NCBI RefSeq assembly: GCF_007004735.1
Contig: NZ_SSNL01000005.1
Location: forward strand, 62,001-126,000
DNA: 64,000 nt
Source of the DNA: Salinigranum halophilum
GTDB lineage: Archaea; Halobacteriota; Halobacteria; Halobacteriales; Haloferacaceae
Direction: 5' to 3'
Shown: piece by piece, positions 54,671 to 63,531 of the stretch
Numbering within the stretch: position 1 is the stretch's first letter
How the letters are laid out: each line of letters starts with the position of its first letter
Made by a program: the position numbers and the translations under genes
The notes under the pieces: generated by a model
What the model saw: the letters and a program-made list of their open reading frames with translations, nothing else
Told to the model about the DNA's origin: nothing
Database searches by the model: none

Positions 54671-55851
54671 TGTCACGAGACACGAACAGCGCAGACCGGC
54701 GAATCATGGACATGATCGGTGAGCAGACACGCGTCCCGATCTTGAATATCGAAGAAGGGGACCTCTACGTCCTCATCGGACTCCCGATTGTAGGGCTTCT
54801 CATTGGAGGACTCAGTGAGTTCGATGCAATCGTGCTTCCACTCGCCGCAGCCGGGTTCGTACTCGGTGTCGCAATCGTCTTTGCAGCACCAAGTCACCTT
54901 CCGGCGACGACGTGGCTCGGGGACGTCTATCGATACTACCTCACCCGCCCGCGCCGAACCTACGCGTCACCGAAAGAGACAGCCGGGCTCAGTACCGAGG
55001 CCGTCCGACGAACCGACGGCGGACTCGCAGCATACCACCCTTTCTCGGTCGATGAGCGTACGCAGGACCTGACCAGTGTCGAGCGCGCCTGGCCTGGAGC
55101 GGGCGCAATCGAGCGGACGGACGGTGCAGTCGTGGGGATGCTCGAACTCGACCCAGCGAACATGGACTTCGCGATGTCAGGCGACTGGGCTCACCTCCAA
55201 TCAGTCGGCGAGGCGTTCGCGAACAACGACCTCGACTTCCCGCTCACGGTCCACGCGACGACGCGTCGCTTCCCTGTCGATCGATTACTCGAGAGTATCT
55301 CCGACCGACTCGATGATTCCGACGTCACGCAAGCGCCCATCTTCCGTACGCTTCTCGAAGAGTATCGGGAGACGCGTCCCGAGGAGATCAGCGGCACGCA
55401 GCAACTCCGCTACTTTCTCGCCGTCGAGGTACACCCGAGAGACGTCTATCGGCGGCATCAAACAGAGCCGTCACCAGCTGAGCGCCTCACCAAGATTCCA
55501 GTCGTCGGCCTCTTGCTGACGCCGTTCGTGACGCGACGGACACCGTTGACCGAGGGCGACGTACGCGCGAAGCTGTTCGAAGAGCTCAACCGTCGCTGTC
55601 GGACTATCGACACCGGTCTCGTGACGAAGGCACCTGGCTGGACGGCACGCCGCGTCAGCACGACCGAGTTGTTCGTCCTCACGATGGAGTTCTGGAACGG
55701 CGAAGCACACGAGTATGGGAGACCAGATGCTGCGGTGCGGTCGCTTCCGGTACTCGGCTCGTCTCCGGACCAACTGAAGAGTTCATCGATGGGAGTCAGC
55801 CGGAACGGATCGGGTAACGTCACTAACGCCACCGCGGGGGAGAAGCGATGA
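54670..55851 (+). CDS. Conjugation-associated membrane protein upstream of VirB4
   Basis: The 393-residue protein has an acidic start, two adjacent membrane helices (about 30-73) and a large cytosolic domain with AIERTDGAVVGMLELDPANMDF, where VirB4/TraC-type proteins have their N-terminal domain. It could be a split VirB3-plus-VirB4 N-terminal domain. Its stop overlaps the VirB4-like start by 4 nt (ATGA-type), so the two are made together. Confidence 0.65.
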   Translation: MSRDTNSADRRIMDMIGEQTRVPILNIEEGDLYVLIGLPIVGLLIGGLSEFDAIVLPLAAAGFVLGVAIVFAAPSHLPATTWLGDVYRYYLTRPRRTYASPKETAGLSTEAVRRTDGGLAAYHPFSVDERTQDLTSVERAWPGAGAIERTDGAVVGMLELDPANMDFAMSGDWAHLQSVGEAFANNDLDFPLTVHATTRRFPVDRLLESISDRLDDSDVTQAPIFRTLLEEYRETRPEEISGTQQLRYFLAVEVHPRDVYRRHQTEPSPAERLTKIPVVGLLLTPFVTRRTPLTEGDVRAKLFEELNRRCRTIDTGLVTKAPGWTARRVSTTELFVLTMEFWNGEAHEYGRPDAAVRSLPVLGSSPDQLKSSSMGVSRNGSGNVTNATAGEKR

Positions 55852-57986
55852 ACAGCATTGTTGGAACCCTTGGGAGGCGCTCGACAGCGAGCTCGTCCAG
55901 TCAGATCGCACAGCTCGACTGGCAGGTCTTCGAGACAGCTGCTGAGGCACCGCTCGAAGCGACTCTCATCGGTGTCGGCTTCATCATATTCGGTCTCGTC
56001 AGCCACGCCCTCTGGCGTCGCTACACCACCGAGGAACCAGAGTTCGATCTCTCGGCAGTGTTCGACGAAGCACTGCTCGATGCGGGAGAAACAGAACACG
56101 GCACACTGACGTCGCTTTCGGAGACGCACAAGCGTGCAGTTGCACCAGCCGCAATCGACTGGGAGACCCGCGCCGCCCAAGTTGGTGAGCAGTGGACGAC
56201 GACACTCTATATCGCGGATTATCCGGACTACCCCGCAGATGGCTACCTCAACGAACTCTTCACGTTGACTGACATCGCCTTCGACTGCACAGTTCGGCTC
56301 CATCCGAAAGATCAGTCACGGGCACGGTCTGACCTACAGAAGGTCGCAGACGACCTGCAGGTCGACGCCGACCTCACCCAAACGGTTCGCGGTGCGTATC
56401 TCCAAGAGCGCGCACGAGAAGCCGCAGCGACGTATACGGCAGTCGAAGCCGGCCAGCGGGTGTTCTCTCAGTCGATGTTCATCACCGTTCGTGCCGAGAC
56501 GAAGACAGACCTCCGTGAAGCCGTCCGAACGGTTCGGCGTCGCTTACGCGATTATCCGGCGAACCTCACACCGAAGACAGCGATCGCCCGTCAAGACCTC
56601 GCGCTGCAAGCTGCCGCACCGCTCGGTCCGAGTCGGTATGGCCGAGAAGCGATTGCACTCGGAGGAGCGGCCGGAGCACTGCTCGCATCGTTACACAATC
56701 CAACGATACTCGAGCCGGATGGCATCGAGTTCGGCGTGCATCGACAGACCGAGGGGCCAGTCGTCATCAACGCGTTCGCCCGTGAGAACGGCTATGCGAT
56801 GTTCACTGTTGGCGACCCCGGCTCGGGGAAGTCGTTCGGAGCGAAGCAGAACTTCCTCCGGACGATTGCACAGTCGGAAGACCGGATTGGAATCATCCTC
56901 GAGCCGCTCAACGATTGGGCCGGTGTCGCTGAAGCACTCAATGCACAACGGATTACGGTGGGTGGGTCACTCGGATTGAACCCTCTCGAAATCAAGCCGA
57001 TTCCAGCACACGTCCGTCGAACGCTCGGAGAGGACGCAAGTCCGTTCAACGAGAAGAAAGACAGCGTGTTGAGCTTCCTGACGAATTTCTTTGCCCTCCG
57101 TGGGGTGACACTCGATGATCGCCGCACGACGCTTGAAGCAGCGATTGCTGCGGCCTACCACCAGAAGGGAATCACGGAGGACGTAGAGACACACGCAAAC
57201 GAGAGCCCAACGATGCGGGACGTTCTCGACGTCCTCGAAGCGATGGTCGAAGACCCTGAGCCGTATGTGGTTCGAACGGATGCAGAAGGGGAGAAGCTCA
57301 GTCACGATGCGATGTGGCTTATCGACCAGCTCCGCCCCTTCGCAGTGGGTGGTCGCTATGAGAATCTCGGGCGCTCCTCGGAGTTCGATATCCGTGATGA
57401 GAAGATCATCTATCTCGATCTCGGCCAGCAAGAGGGGTCACTCGGTGGCTCGACGAGTCTCCTGATGCAGTTGCTCATCTCGCTCGTGTACGAGCGGGCA
57501 AAGGAGACGACCAAGGAGGTCGTGTTCGTGATCGACGAAGCTCGGTACATCATGCAAGACGCGGCGAGTCTCTCCTTCTTGGAGACCGTGTTCAGACATC
57601 ATCGCCATCACGACCTCTCGATTCGCCTCGTGACCCAGACGGTTGATGAGTTCTTCCGCCATCCTGAATCGGAAGCCATCCTCGACCAGTGTGCGATCAA
57701 GCAGTTCCATCGGCTCGACGGGATGGACGGACAGTGGGCAACGGAGTTTGGCCTGAATCACGCCCAGATGCGGTTCGTCCAGGAGGCGACGCCGGGGAAC
57801 GACAAAGCAGGGTACTCGGAAGCGTTGATCGGCGTCGACGGAGAGTGGCGCGGGGTTGAGGTACGAGCGATGCCGAAAGAGAAAGCAGTTATCGATCACA
57901 ATCCGAGTGGAGAGTTGAGAAAGCGGCCAGTCAGGCCAGAGACAACGAGTCAGAACCCGTGGACAGACCACCAAGAGCCAATCTGA
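55848..57986 (+). CDS. VirB4/TraC-like conjugation ATPase
   Basis: The 712-residue ATPase has one N-terminal membrane helix (about 38-58), a regulatory domain with repeated strands (about 110-260), then the P-loop core: Walker A FTVGDPGSGKSFGAK (near 322) and Walker B VVFVIDEARYIMQ (near 558), with RLVTQTVDEFF as a motor motif. It matches the VirB4 family that powers type IV secretion. The last protein of the conjugation cluster, it marks the element as transferable or formerly so. Confidence 0.88.
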   Translation: MNSIVGTLGRRSTASSSSQIAQLDWQVFETAAEAPLEATLIGVGFIIFGLVSHALWRRYTTEEPEFDLSAVFDEALLDAGETEHGTLTSLSETHKRAVAPAAIDWETRAAQVGEQWTTTLYIADYPDYPADGYLNELFTLTDIAFDCTVRLHPKDQSRARSDLQKVADDLQVDADLTQTVRGAYLQERAREAAATYTAVEAGQRVFSQSMFITVRAETKTDLREAVRTVRRRLRDYPANLTPKTAIARQDLALQAAAPLGPSRYGREAIALGGAAGALLASLHNPTILEPDGIEFGVHRQTEGPVVINAFARENGYAMFTVGDPGSGKSFGAKQNFLRTIAQSEDRIGIILEPLNDWAGVAEALNAQRITVGGSLGLNPLEIKPIPAHVRRTLGEDASPFNEKKDSVLSFLTNFFALRGVTLDDRRTTLEAAIAAAYHQKGITEDVETHANESPTMRDVLDVLEAMVEDPEPYVVRTDAEGEKLSHDAMWLIDQLRPFAVGGRYENLGRSSEFDIRDEKIIYLDLGQQEGSLGGSTSLLMQLLISLVYERAKETTKEVVFVIDEARYIMQDAASLSFLETVFRHHRHHDLSIRLVTQTVDEFFRHPESEAILDQCAIKQFHRLDGMDGQWATEFGLNHAQMRFVQEATPGNDKAGYSEALIGVDGEWRGVEVRAMPKEKAVIDHNPSGELRKRPVRPETTSQNPWTDHQEPI

Positions 57987-58080
57987 GACAGGGGTTGTCC
58001 ATCAGCTAGGTGGTGATTTAGGTGGTGGTTTTCCGGAAGAGATCGGCCAGGCACCCGGACAGCTGGTCTCTCGTGACGAG

Positions 58081-58485
58081 TTAGTACGGGTCGTACTTCG
58101 CAACTGGAAGGACAGATTGTACGTCCGGTTTCCAGAAGTGCTTTTCAGCAGTCGCGAATGTGCCCCCGTGTTCACGAGCGTTTGCGGCAATCAGTGCGTC
58201 CGGATGGTCAGCCGGGACGCCAACAGCCATCAACTCTTCTTGAAGCGATGCGGCTTCGTTCGCCGTCTGCTCTGTAACGTCAAGAACGTCCATCGACATC
58301 GTGATTGCCTGTCTGATGGTTGATGGAGAGCCACCGATGTATCCGTGAATACTCCCCATGTAGGCCTCATACAGAACGATTGAAGAGACAGCCCAGGATT
58401 CTTCTTCATACTGTTCGAGAAACGTCCGAGCCGCTTGTTTCCCATCGAGATAGTCGCTTAGGAGATTATTATCGAGGACGAGCAT
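58081..58485 (-). CDS. vapC: VapC-type PIN toxin
   Basis: The 134-residue PIN ribonuclease has the acidic residues in MLVLDNNLLSDYLDG, VLYEAYMG and DALIAANAREHG, plus TAEKHF at the C-terminus. Members cut tRNA or rRNA during stress unless bound by VapB. Its ATG directly follows the vapB stop (no gap), the standard pair order. It may stabilise the integrated element. Confidence 0.88.
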   Translation of the reverse strand: MLVLDNNLLSDYLDGKQAARTFLEQYEEESWAVSSIVLYEAYMGSIHGYIGGSPSTIRQAITMSMDVLDVTEQTANEAASLQEELMAVGVPADHPDALIAANAREHGGTFATAEKHFWKPDVQSVLPVAKYDPY

Positions 58486-58710
58486 TCAGTTCTCGATGTC
58501 CTCGGTAACGCCCTCACGCATCGCTTCCCGCATTCGTCCTAGCCCCTCTCGCGTGTCCGTCGACGTCTCAGACTCAGAGAGAACGCCGAAGCCGGCCCAC
58601 TTGTCGCGCTCGGTGAGTCGCAAGATGACGTCCTCGTAACTCTCTCCCTCTCGTTTGAACCGGTCGAGTCGAGCCTTGGCTTCTTTTGAAAGTCGAATCG
58701 AGGTACTCAT
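58486..58710 (-). CDS. vapB: VapB-type antitoxin
   Basis: The 74-residue protein has an N-terminal ribbon-helix-helix-like segment (STSIRLSKEAKARLDRFK, GESYEDVILRLTER) for DNA binding and an acidic C-terminal part (MREAMREGVTEDIE) that would wrap the toxin. It precedes vapC with zero spacing. The ATG at 58710 is preferred over 58809 because it starts the DNA-binding unit. Confidence 0.84.
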   Translation of the reverse strand: MSTSIRLSKEAKARLDRFKREGESYEDVILRLTERDKWAGFGVLSESETSTDTREGLGRMREAMREGVTEDIEN

Positions 58711-58740
58711 AATGTATGCACATACGTATGCGTATGCAAT
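58711..58740 (-). promoter_or_regulatory. Candidate vapBC operator
   Basis: Immediately before the vapB start are repeated GTATG and GCATAC units around a 10-bp palindrome CATACGTATG (58721-58730). Type II antitoxins normally bind such repeats to repress their own operon, so the site is a plausible autoregulatory operator. Confidence 0.5.
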
Positions 58741-58830
58741 AAGGTTCTCGCTAGGAGCACAGCGAACGGCTGTGAGTGAAGTACCTCGGGGGGACAAATC
58801 CCGAGGCACTCGCTTTGCACCACCTGTAGA

Positions 58831-60051
58831 TTAGTCGTGATCGTGCCCGAAGCGCTCTCGGAGGAGTGCTTCACGTTCCTCGAACGACGCTGCCTTTGAG
58901 CGAACATCCGCACTCACACGCTCGATCTGTGCCAGTGCAGCCTGACTTTCTACACCCGTTTGGCCATCGCTGTTTGTCTCCGATACTGCCTGCCGTTCGT
59001 AGACTTGTTCCACAGTCGTGAGGGTCGCCTCCGGGTTGAACAGCAGGTCGTTCGCCGTCCGGACGTACCCATCGAGTGCGGACCCCTCCTTTCCGGTGAA
59101 GAAGTGCGTGAGCGCGTACGTCGCACCCGAATGCAGCGTCCAGAAGTCGATCTCGAACGGGTCTACTGCGTTCGCCTGTGCGTCACTCGCTGCTTGCTTC
59201 GAGAGATAGTCGGGGAAGTCCAGAAGTGAGTACAGTTCCTCAACGCTGAACGGCATCTGCGAGAAGTCAACCGTAATCTCCTGGGCGTCGGTGATGAACT
59301 CGTAGAGGTCGTTGGCGATGAATGCGAGTTGGTCCAGAGTGTCCTCCCACCAGCCTTCGAACTCACCGATATCGCCGACGTGCTTGATCGTCTCGCGGTC
59401 CGTCAGCGACCGAATCGAGTTCGCACAGGTGGTGTCCCGAGCGAACCCCTCGACGTAGACTGCGTGGCCACCGAAGAAGTCATACCCTGAGGAGAAGCCC
59501 ATCGTGATTGGGTCGCGTCTATCGGGAAGCTCGACAGAGAGCCCATCGAACATGAGGTCCATATGAACCTCGCCGCCGCCTCTGTACTGCCGTATCTCGC
59601 CGAAGACCACGTCGCCGAGTGTACGGTCATCGATTGTCGTCTCACGAAGGACGTTCTCCAAGGGTCCGAAGGCATCGACCGGGTTGATCACCGAATACGA
59701 TCTGGTCGGGATGTGGAAGAGCGCATCCGTAGCCGTCGTGGGTGAGGCGTCTGTGGTCTCGACAGCCTCGACCCCACCATCGGGCTCGATGCAGTCAGGT
59801 CCACTCGTTGGTGCGAGTCGTGATGGCTCGACGAGGGCGTTGAACCGCGAGGTTTCGACCCACTCATGTCGATACGGATTGTAGTATGCGACTGCTGTTT
59901 CGACCGCCCGCGGGAGCGACCGAATCGCTTCTGCGAACGAGACGGTTTCTGTCGAGTCTACGGATGTCTGTCGTGCGTACCAGTCTGGGAGCTGTGTGTC
60001 TGAGCGCCCGTCGACGCCTGCGAACACGGTCGTTGTTTCGAGTTGTGACAT
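58831..60051 (-). CDS. DUF932-like plasmid/phage protein
   Basis: The 406-residue protein resembles DUF932-type mobile-element proteins: HIPTRSYSVINPVDAF near 112, EIRQYRGGGEVHMDLMFDGL near 150, MGFSSGYDFFGGHAVYVEGF with DTTCANSIRSLTDRETI near 190-230, and a helical C-terminus (about 240-400) with an acidic end. Such proteins occur on plasmids and proviruses with unknown function. It is preceded by the shared TATA/GC-repeat module, so it is coregulated with tfb and the SWIM gene. Confidence 0.66.
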   Translation of the reverse strand: MSQLETTTVFAGVDGRSDTQLPDWYARQTSVDSTETVSFAEAIRSLPRAVETAVAYYNPYRHEWVETSRFNALVEPSRLAPTSGPDCIEPDGGVEAVETTDASPTTATDALFHIPTRSYSVINPVDAFGPLENVLRETTIDDRTLGDVVFGEIRQYRGGGEVHMDLMFDGLSVELPDRRDPITMGFSSGYDFFGGHAVYVEGFARDTTCANSIRSLTDRETIKHVGDIGEFEGWWEDTLDQLAFIANDLYEFITDAQEITVDFSQMPFSVEELYSLLDFPDYLSKQAASDAQANAVDPFEIDFWTLHSGATYALTHFFTGKEGSALDGYVRTANDLLFNPEATLTTVEQVYERQAVSETNSDGQTGVESQAALAQIERVSADVRSKAASFEEREALLRERFGHDHD

Positions 60052-60078
60052 AGGTCTCTACGAGGCACATCTCTCTGC

Positions 60079-60106
60079 GCCCCGCACCCCACAGGGGGCG
60101 ATAAAA
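60079..60106 (-). promoter_or_regulatory. Shared promoter module, copy 1 (DUF932-like gene)
   Basis: Read on the minus strand: TTTTAT, then CG, then CCCC-CTGT-GGGG, then TGCGGGGC, ending 28 nt before the start codon at 60051. The TATA box to tail spacing places the repeat between TATA and the expected initiation site. Confidence 0.75.
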
Positions 60107-60183
60107 CGCACTCTTCGACGCATGGGCTCAGAACTCCCACGTTGGCCTCGTCAGTTGTGTCGACGACGAACGCCCGTTTACAA

Positions 60184-60896
60184 TCAGCCAGAGGAGTCCG
60201 ATTGGCCACCGGTCTCGGCACGCGAGTCGGGTTGCTCTGCCGTAGCAAACGCCTGGACACGCCGTTCGTGTTCCGCAGAGAGACCAGTCTGTCGAGCGCT
60301 TTCCAGTTGCGAATCGACGAGACGGCTCTGCTGAGGACCCCATACTTCTGGTGGTTGTTCTCGAATATACGCGACCCACCGTTTGATACCAGCTAATCGG
60401 TCCTGACGGTTCTGCCCATGCTTTTGTTTCAGCCGATCAGAGCGATGTATCTCCGAGGCCGTTCACCCATGATTCAAGCTCTACAGTGCTATGGTTTTCT
60501 TGACAGAGCAGATTCAGATGAGCTGTATCTTCCAAGTCTTTCTGTCCGCTTAGGTGACATCCTCCCCGTCGTAAAAGTAGATGCCAAATCAAATCGAGGC
60601 CGGAAGAGGTTCGTTTCCTTCGACAGCTCCGCGTCGAGTTGTCGAAGGTTGTAGAGCAGCGATTTCGCGAGTGGGTTCCGATCCGTCGACGTCACGTCGA
60701 CCGACTCGGACCGGTCCAGTTGGACGGTCTTGCCGCCCGTGTTCGCGAACTCTTGATTGAAGGCGATTCGAGAGAGGACTTGCTCGAAGTCCTCTCTCGT
60801 ATAGGTTCCACACGGGGTGGTCCCGAAGTCTAGTGCCGGATAAAGAAGGGTTGAGGCGGTGCGTTCAGTCTGCCGTGTGCGCTCGAAGCTCCTCAC
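60184..60896 (-). pseudogene. Broken minus-strand gene with at least two frameshifts
   Basis: Three consecutive minus-strand frames carry coding-like sequence but no single frame is open through all: first DFGTTPCGTYTREDFEQVL to NLFRPRFDL (down to about 60590), then HLLLRRGGCHLSGQKDL and AHLNLLCQENHSTVELES (about 60590-60445), then RLKQKHGQNRQDRLAGIKRW to QPPEVWGPQQSR and beyond (about 60445-60184). The middle part has an HNH-like C..H...LNLLCQENH pattern. Two frame changes near 60590 and 60450 suggest decay of a gene of about 230 residues. It overlaps the tfb 3' end. Confidence 0.55.
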
Positions 60897-61806
60897 ATCG
60901 CGCCCGAATGGTTGTTGGCGTCGTTCCAGCCATTTCCGCGAGGTCCGTCTGTCTCACTGGACGATTCGACTCCTTTAGCGCCACATAGAGGCACGCTGCC
61001 GCCACCCCCGAGGGACGACGGCCGTTGGCGATTCCGGTCGATTCTGCTCGACAGACCAGTTCCTCCGCACGTCGTCGCACCATCGGCGAGAGCGGGAAGT
61101 CGAGGTCCGAGATGAGTCGAGGCAGAAGCGTTCGCGGACGGATGATTGCAGTCTCCAGGCCGAGTTCAGTGTTGATGACTCGATAGGCGTTCTTCACTCT
61201 GGACTCGCTAACGCGAGCGTTCGAGGCGACCTCTGCGAGCGTCCGCCTGCTTCCCGTACACCGACAGACAGCATACACACTTGCTGCAGCCATCGCCTCG
61301 ATGGACCGCCCACGAATCAGGTCGTCGGACATCGCCTGACGATAGAGCGTACACGCTTGTTCGCGCACGTCCCAGCCGAAATCGAGGGCGCTCGCCAATC
61401 GGGCGATCTCCCCACAGGCGAACGCGAGGTTCTGTCTCTGCTTCGTCGTGTATCGCGCTCTGTTCTGATGATGACGAAGCCGACGAAACTGCCGTCGAGT
61501 CCGCCCGGAAAGCGCGTTCCCATATCCGTCTCGCTTGTAGCCTATCTCGGTCGAGAGGCCACGGTCGTGACGCGTTGCCGTCAGCGGTGCGCCCGTCTGC
61601 GCTGACGCAGTCTCTGCATCGGGATACGACTGTGCGGTCGCCGCGTGGTCGATCCAGTACTCGTTCACGATGAGTCCGCAGTCACCGCAGGTGACCTCAC
61701 CGCCGTCAGTCTCGATTCGGCCACTGCATTCGGGGCACTCGGTGGCCGACATCGTCTTTCCACACGCTTCGTCGAAGCTCGTTTCGTAGGTATCTCTGAG
61801 CGACAT
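60865..61806 (-). CDS. tfb: Transcription initiation factor B (TFB)
   Basis: The 313-residue archaeal TFIIB homologue has the N-terminal zinc ribbon CPECSGR and CGDCGL (near 24-45), a B-finger region, and two cyclin repeats (about 105-200 and 205-305) including AAASVYAVCRCTGSRRTL and AAACLYVALKESNRPVRQ. It recruits RNA polymerase to TATA/BRE promoters. Haloarchaea have several TFBs; this copy is element-encoded and its own promoter carries copy 2 of the shared module, so autoregulation or a private regulon is possible. Confidence 0.93.
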   Translation of the reverse strand: MSLRDTYETSFDEACGKTMSATECPECSGRIETDGGEVTCGDCGLIVNEYWIDHAATAQSYPDAETASAQTGAPLTATRHDRGLSTEIGYKRDGYGNALSGRTRRQFRRLRHHQNRARYTTKQRQNLAFACGEIARLASALDFGWDVREQACTLYRQAMSDDLIRGRSIEAMAAASVYAVCRCTGSRRTLAEVASNARVSESRVKNAYRVINTELGLETAIIRPRTLLPRLISDLDFPLSPMVRRRAEELVCRAESTGIANGRRPSGVAAACLYVALKESNRPVRQTDLAEMAGTTPTTIRARCEELRAHTAD

Positions 61807-61834
61807 CGGTTCTCCACGAGACGCGTCTGCTCAC

Positions 61835-61863
61835 GCCCCGCACCCCCTCAGGGGGCAATAAAA
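61835..61863 (-). promoter_or_regulatory. tfb: Shared promoter module, copy 2 (tfb)
   Basis: Read on the minus strand: TTTTATT, then G, then CCCCC-TGA-GGGGG, then TGCGGGGC, ending 29 nt before the tfb start codon at 61806. It is nearly identical to copy 1 in order and spacing. Confidence 0.75.
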
Positions 61864-61922
61864 TCTGGCTGGCGTCGACAGAGAGTCGGTAGCGATTTGC
61901 TGTTCGGCCGGCTCTCACAATC

Positions 61923-62870
61923 GTGTCTCGCCGCTCGATACTCGGACCGCTCATGCTTGTCTTCGTCATGTTACTCGCAGGGTGTACCACAGGGGTAGCT
62001 CCGAGTGATTCGTCGACAGAAGGAGCAGCGACAAGTGGAAGCCTCGAGCAGGGTCTCTCCGTCACCGTCGTCAAGGTCACTGACGGCGACACGATGGATG
62101 TCCGCTTTTCCAACGGGCGCACAGAGACCGTCCGACTCCTCGGTGTCGACACACCGGAGGTCTACGCAGAGAATCGACCGTCAGAGTGGGATGGGGTTCC
62201 ACAAACAACCGCGGGGTCGGAGTGGCTCCACTCCTGGGGAACACGGGCCAGCGAGTTCGCAACTGAGAAACTCAGCGGTGAAACAGTGACGATTCGAACC
62301 GATCCGCGTGCGGACCGACGTGGTAGCTACGGGAGACTGCTCGTGTATCTCTCTGTACCGGATGAGAGCCAGTCGTTCAATTGGCAGCTTCTCAACCGCG
62401 GCTACGCCCGCCTGTACGACACACCCTTCACACAGCGCGATGAGTTTGCAGCGACAGAGCGGCGCGCACGGGACAGCGGAACTGGCGTCTGGGGGTTCAG
62501 CGGGGAAGCGTCTGACGAGCCCACAGTAGCCACCGAAACAGTCTCACTCGCGCTCGTCGAGGTCAACGCCGACGCTGCAGGCAACGATAACGAGAACCTC
62601 GACGACGAGTTCCTCGTGTTCGAGAACACCGGGACAGAGCCACTCGACCTCTCAGGGTGGACGGTCTCAGATTCGGCAGGGCATACGTACAGGCTGCCAG
62701 AAGGGCTCGTCCTCAACCCCGGCGACCGCCTCCGACTGACGACCGGGCCGGGAACGACCACTGAGACGACCCTCTACTGGGGACGCACGAGCGCAGTCTG
62801 GAACAACGGTGGCGATACGATCATCGTACGGACGTCCGGTGGCGAACTCGTCCTTCGCGAGTCGTACTGA
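61923..62870 (+). CDS. Secreted thermonuclease-like lipoprotein with lamin-tail domain
   Basis: The 315-residue protein starts at a GTG with a lipoprotein signal (lipobox LLAGCTTG) and has a staphylococcal-nuclease domain (about 45-205: VVKVTDGDTMDVRF, VRLLGVDTPEVYAE, RADRRGSYGRLLVYL, GTGVWGF). A C-terminal lamin-tail (LTD) domain (about 225-312) follows, EFLVFENTGTEPLDLSGW and WGRTSAVWNNGGDTI. It would degrade extracellular DNA at the surface. It is divergent from tfb. Confidence 0.86.
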   Translation: MSRRSILGPLMLVFVMLLAGCTTGVAPSDSSTEGAATSGSLEQGLSVTVVKVTDGDTMDVRFSNGRTETVRLLGVDTPEVYAENRPSEWDGVPQTTAGSEWLHSWGTRASEFATEKLSGETVTIRTDPRADRRGSYGRLLVYLSVPDESQSFNWQLLNRGYARLYDTPFTQRDEFAATERRARDSGTGVWGFSGEASDEPTVATETVSLALVEVNADAAGNDNENLDDEFLVFENTGTEPLDLSGWTVSDSAGHTYRLPEGLVLNPGDRLRLTTGPGTTTETTLYWGRTSAVWNNGGDTIIVRTSGGELVLRESY

Positions 62871-62935
62871 GCTGGGACGAGTGCGCCTCGCTTGATTGAG
62901 AGACGAGAGTATGTTGGCTGGAAGCGAAGGGGTCC

Positions 62936-63448
62936 TTATCCGTCCAACCGCCGAAAGCACTCCCAACACGGGGGATCGTCGAGTACACCGTCGCAGTCAC
63001 ACGGGTCCTCGGAGTCGTCATCTATTCTATGTGGGTCCACTTGCCCGTCACCCGGAGCGAGTTCATACTGTTTGATGTCTGCTGAAGGCAGCGTCGGTGA
63101 GTGACTACCGTCACTCTGAGTATCCATATCAGCCGGTTGGCCACCATCGGTGACCGCCTGCATCCGACGAACAGTCTCGAGGAGGACATGCCGCATCGCA
63201 ACTGCAACACGGTGTTTACAAGCCCCCGCAAATCGCTCATCGGCAGGGCAGGTACAGCTGAGGGGGACGCCGCTTCTGACAGTCACTGTGTATTCGTGGT
63301 TCTCGGGGTCGGCGTAACTCCTGTTTCGAACACTGACGCCCTCGGGGACGAGTGTAAACTCGAACGCTTCGTACTGGGCGCGCTTTCGGACGCGACTCGA
63401 GAACTCAAGCTGAGCAAGTGGGTGAATCGTCTGTCTTGGTTCGGGCAT
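62936..63448 (-). CDS. SWIM zinc-finger protein of the element
   Basis: The 170-residue protein has FEFTLVPEGVSVRNRSY, then a SWIM motif CTCPADERFAGACKH (near 66), an Ala/Val-rich helix, and an acidic C-terminus with CDCDG and CWECF. SWIM domains bind DNA or proteins in plasmid-associated archaeal proteins. Its promoter carries copy 3 of the shared module, about 56 nt before the start codon. A second SWIM protein in this window, at 23133, has a different architecture. Confidence 0.75.
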   Translation of the reverse strand: MPEPRQTIHPLAQLEFSSRVRKRAQYEAFEFTLVPEGVSVRNRSYADPENHEYTVTVRSGVPLSCTCPADERFAGACKHRVAVAMRHVLLETVRRMQAVTDGGQPADMDTQSDGSHSPTLPSADIKQYELAPGDGQVDPHRIDDDSEDPCDCDGVLDDPPCWECFRRLDG

Positions 63449-63503
63449 GGTGGTTCCGCGAGACTCCCACGCTCACCGTCAATAACGGGAAACCGCACGT
63501 GGA

Positions 63504-63531
63504 GCCCCGCACCCCCTGTGGGGCGCATAAA
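63504..63531 (-). promoter_or_regulatory. Shared promoter module, copy 3 (SWIM gene)
   Basis: Read on the minus strand: TTTAT, then GCG, then CCCC-ACA-GGGG, then GTGCGGGGC, 56 nt before the start codon at 63448. The GC repeat is in the same order as in copies 1 and 2, though the leader is longer. Confidence 0.7.

Noticed and set aside
60079-63531. The three GC-rich promoter modules as rho-independent-type terminators
   Set aside because: They lie upstream of start codons in the same orientation with a TATA box on the distal side, and are not followed by a T tract in the transcribed direction.
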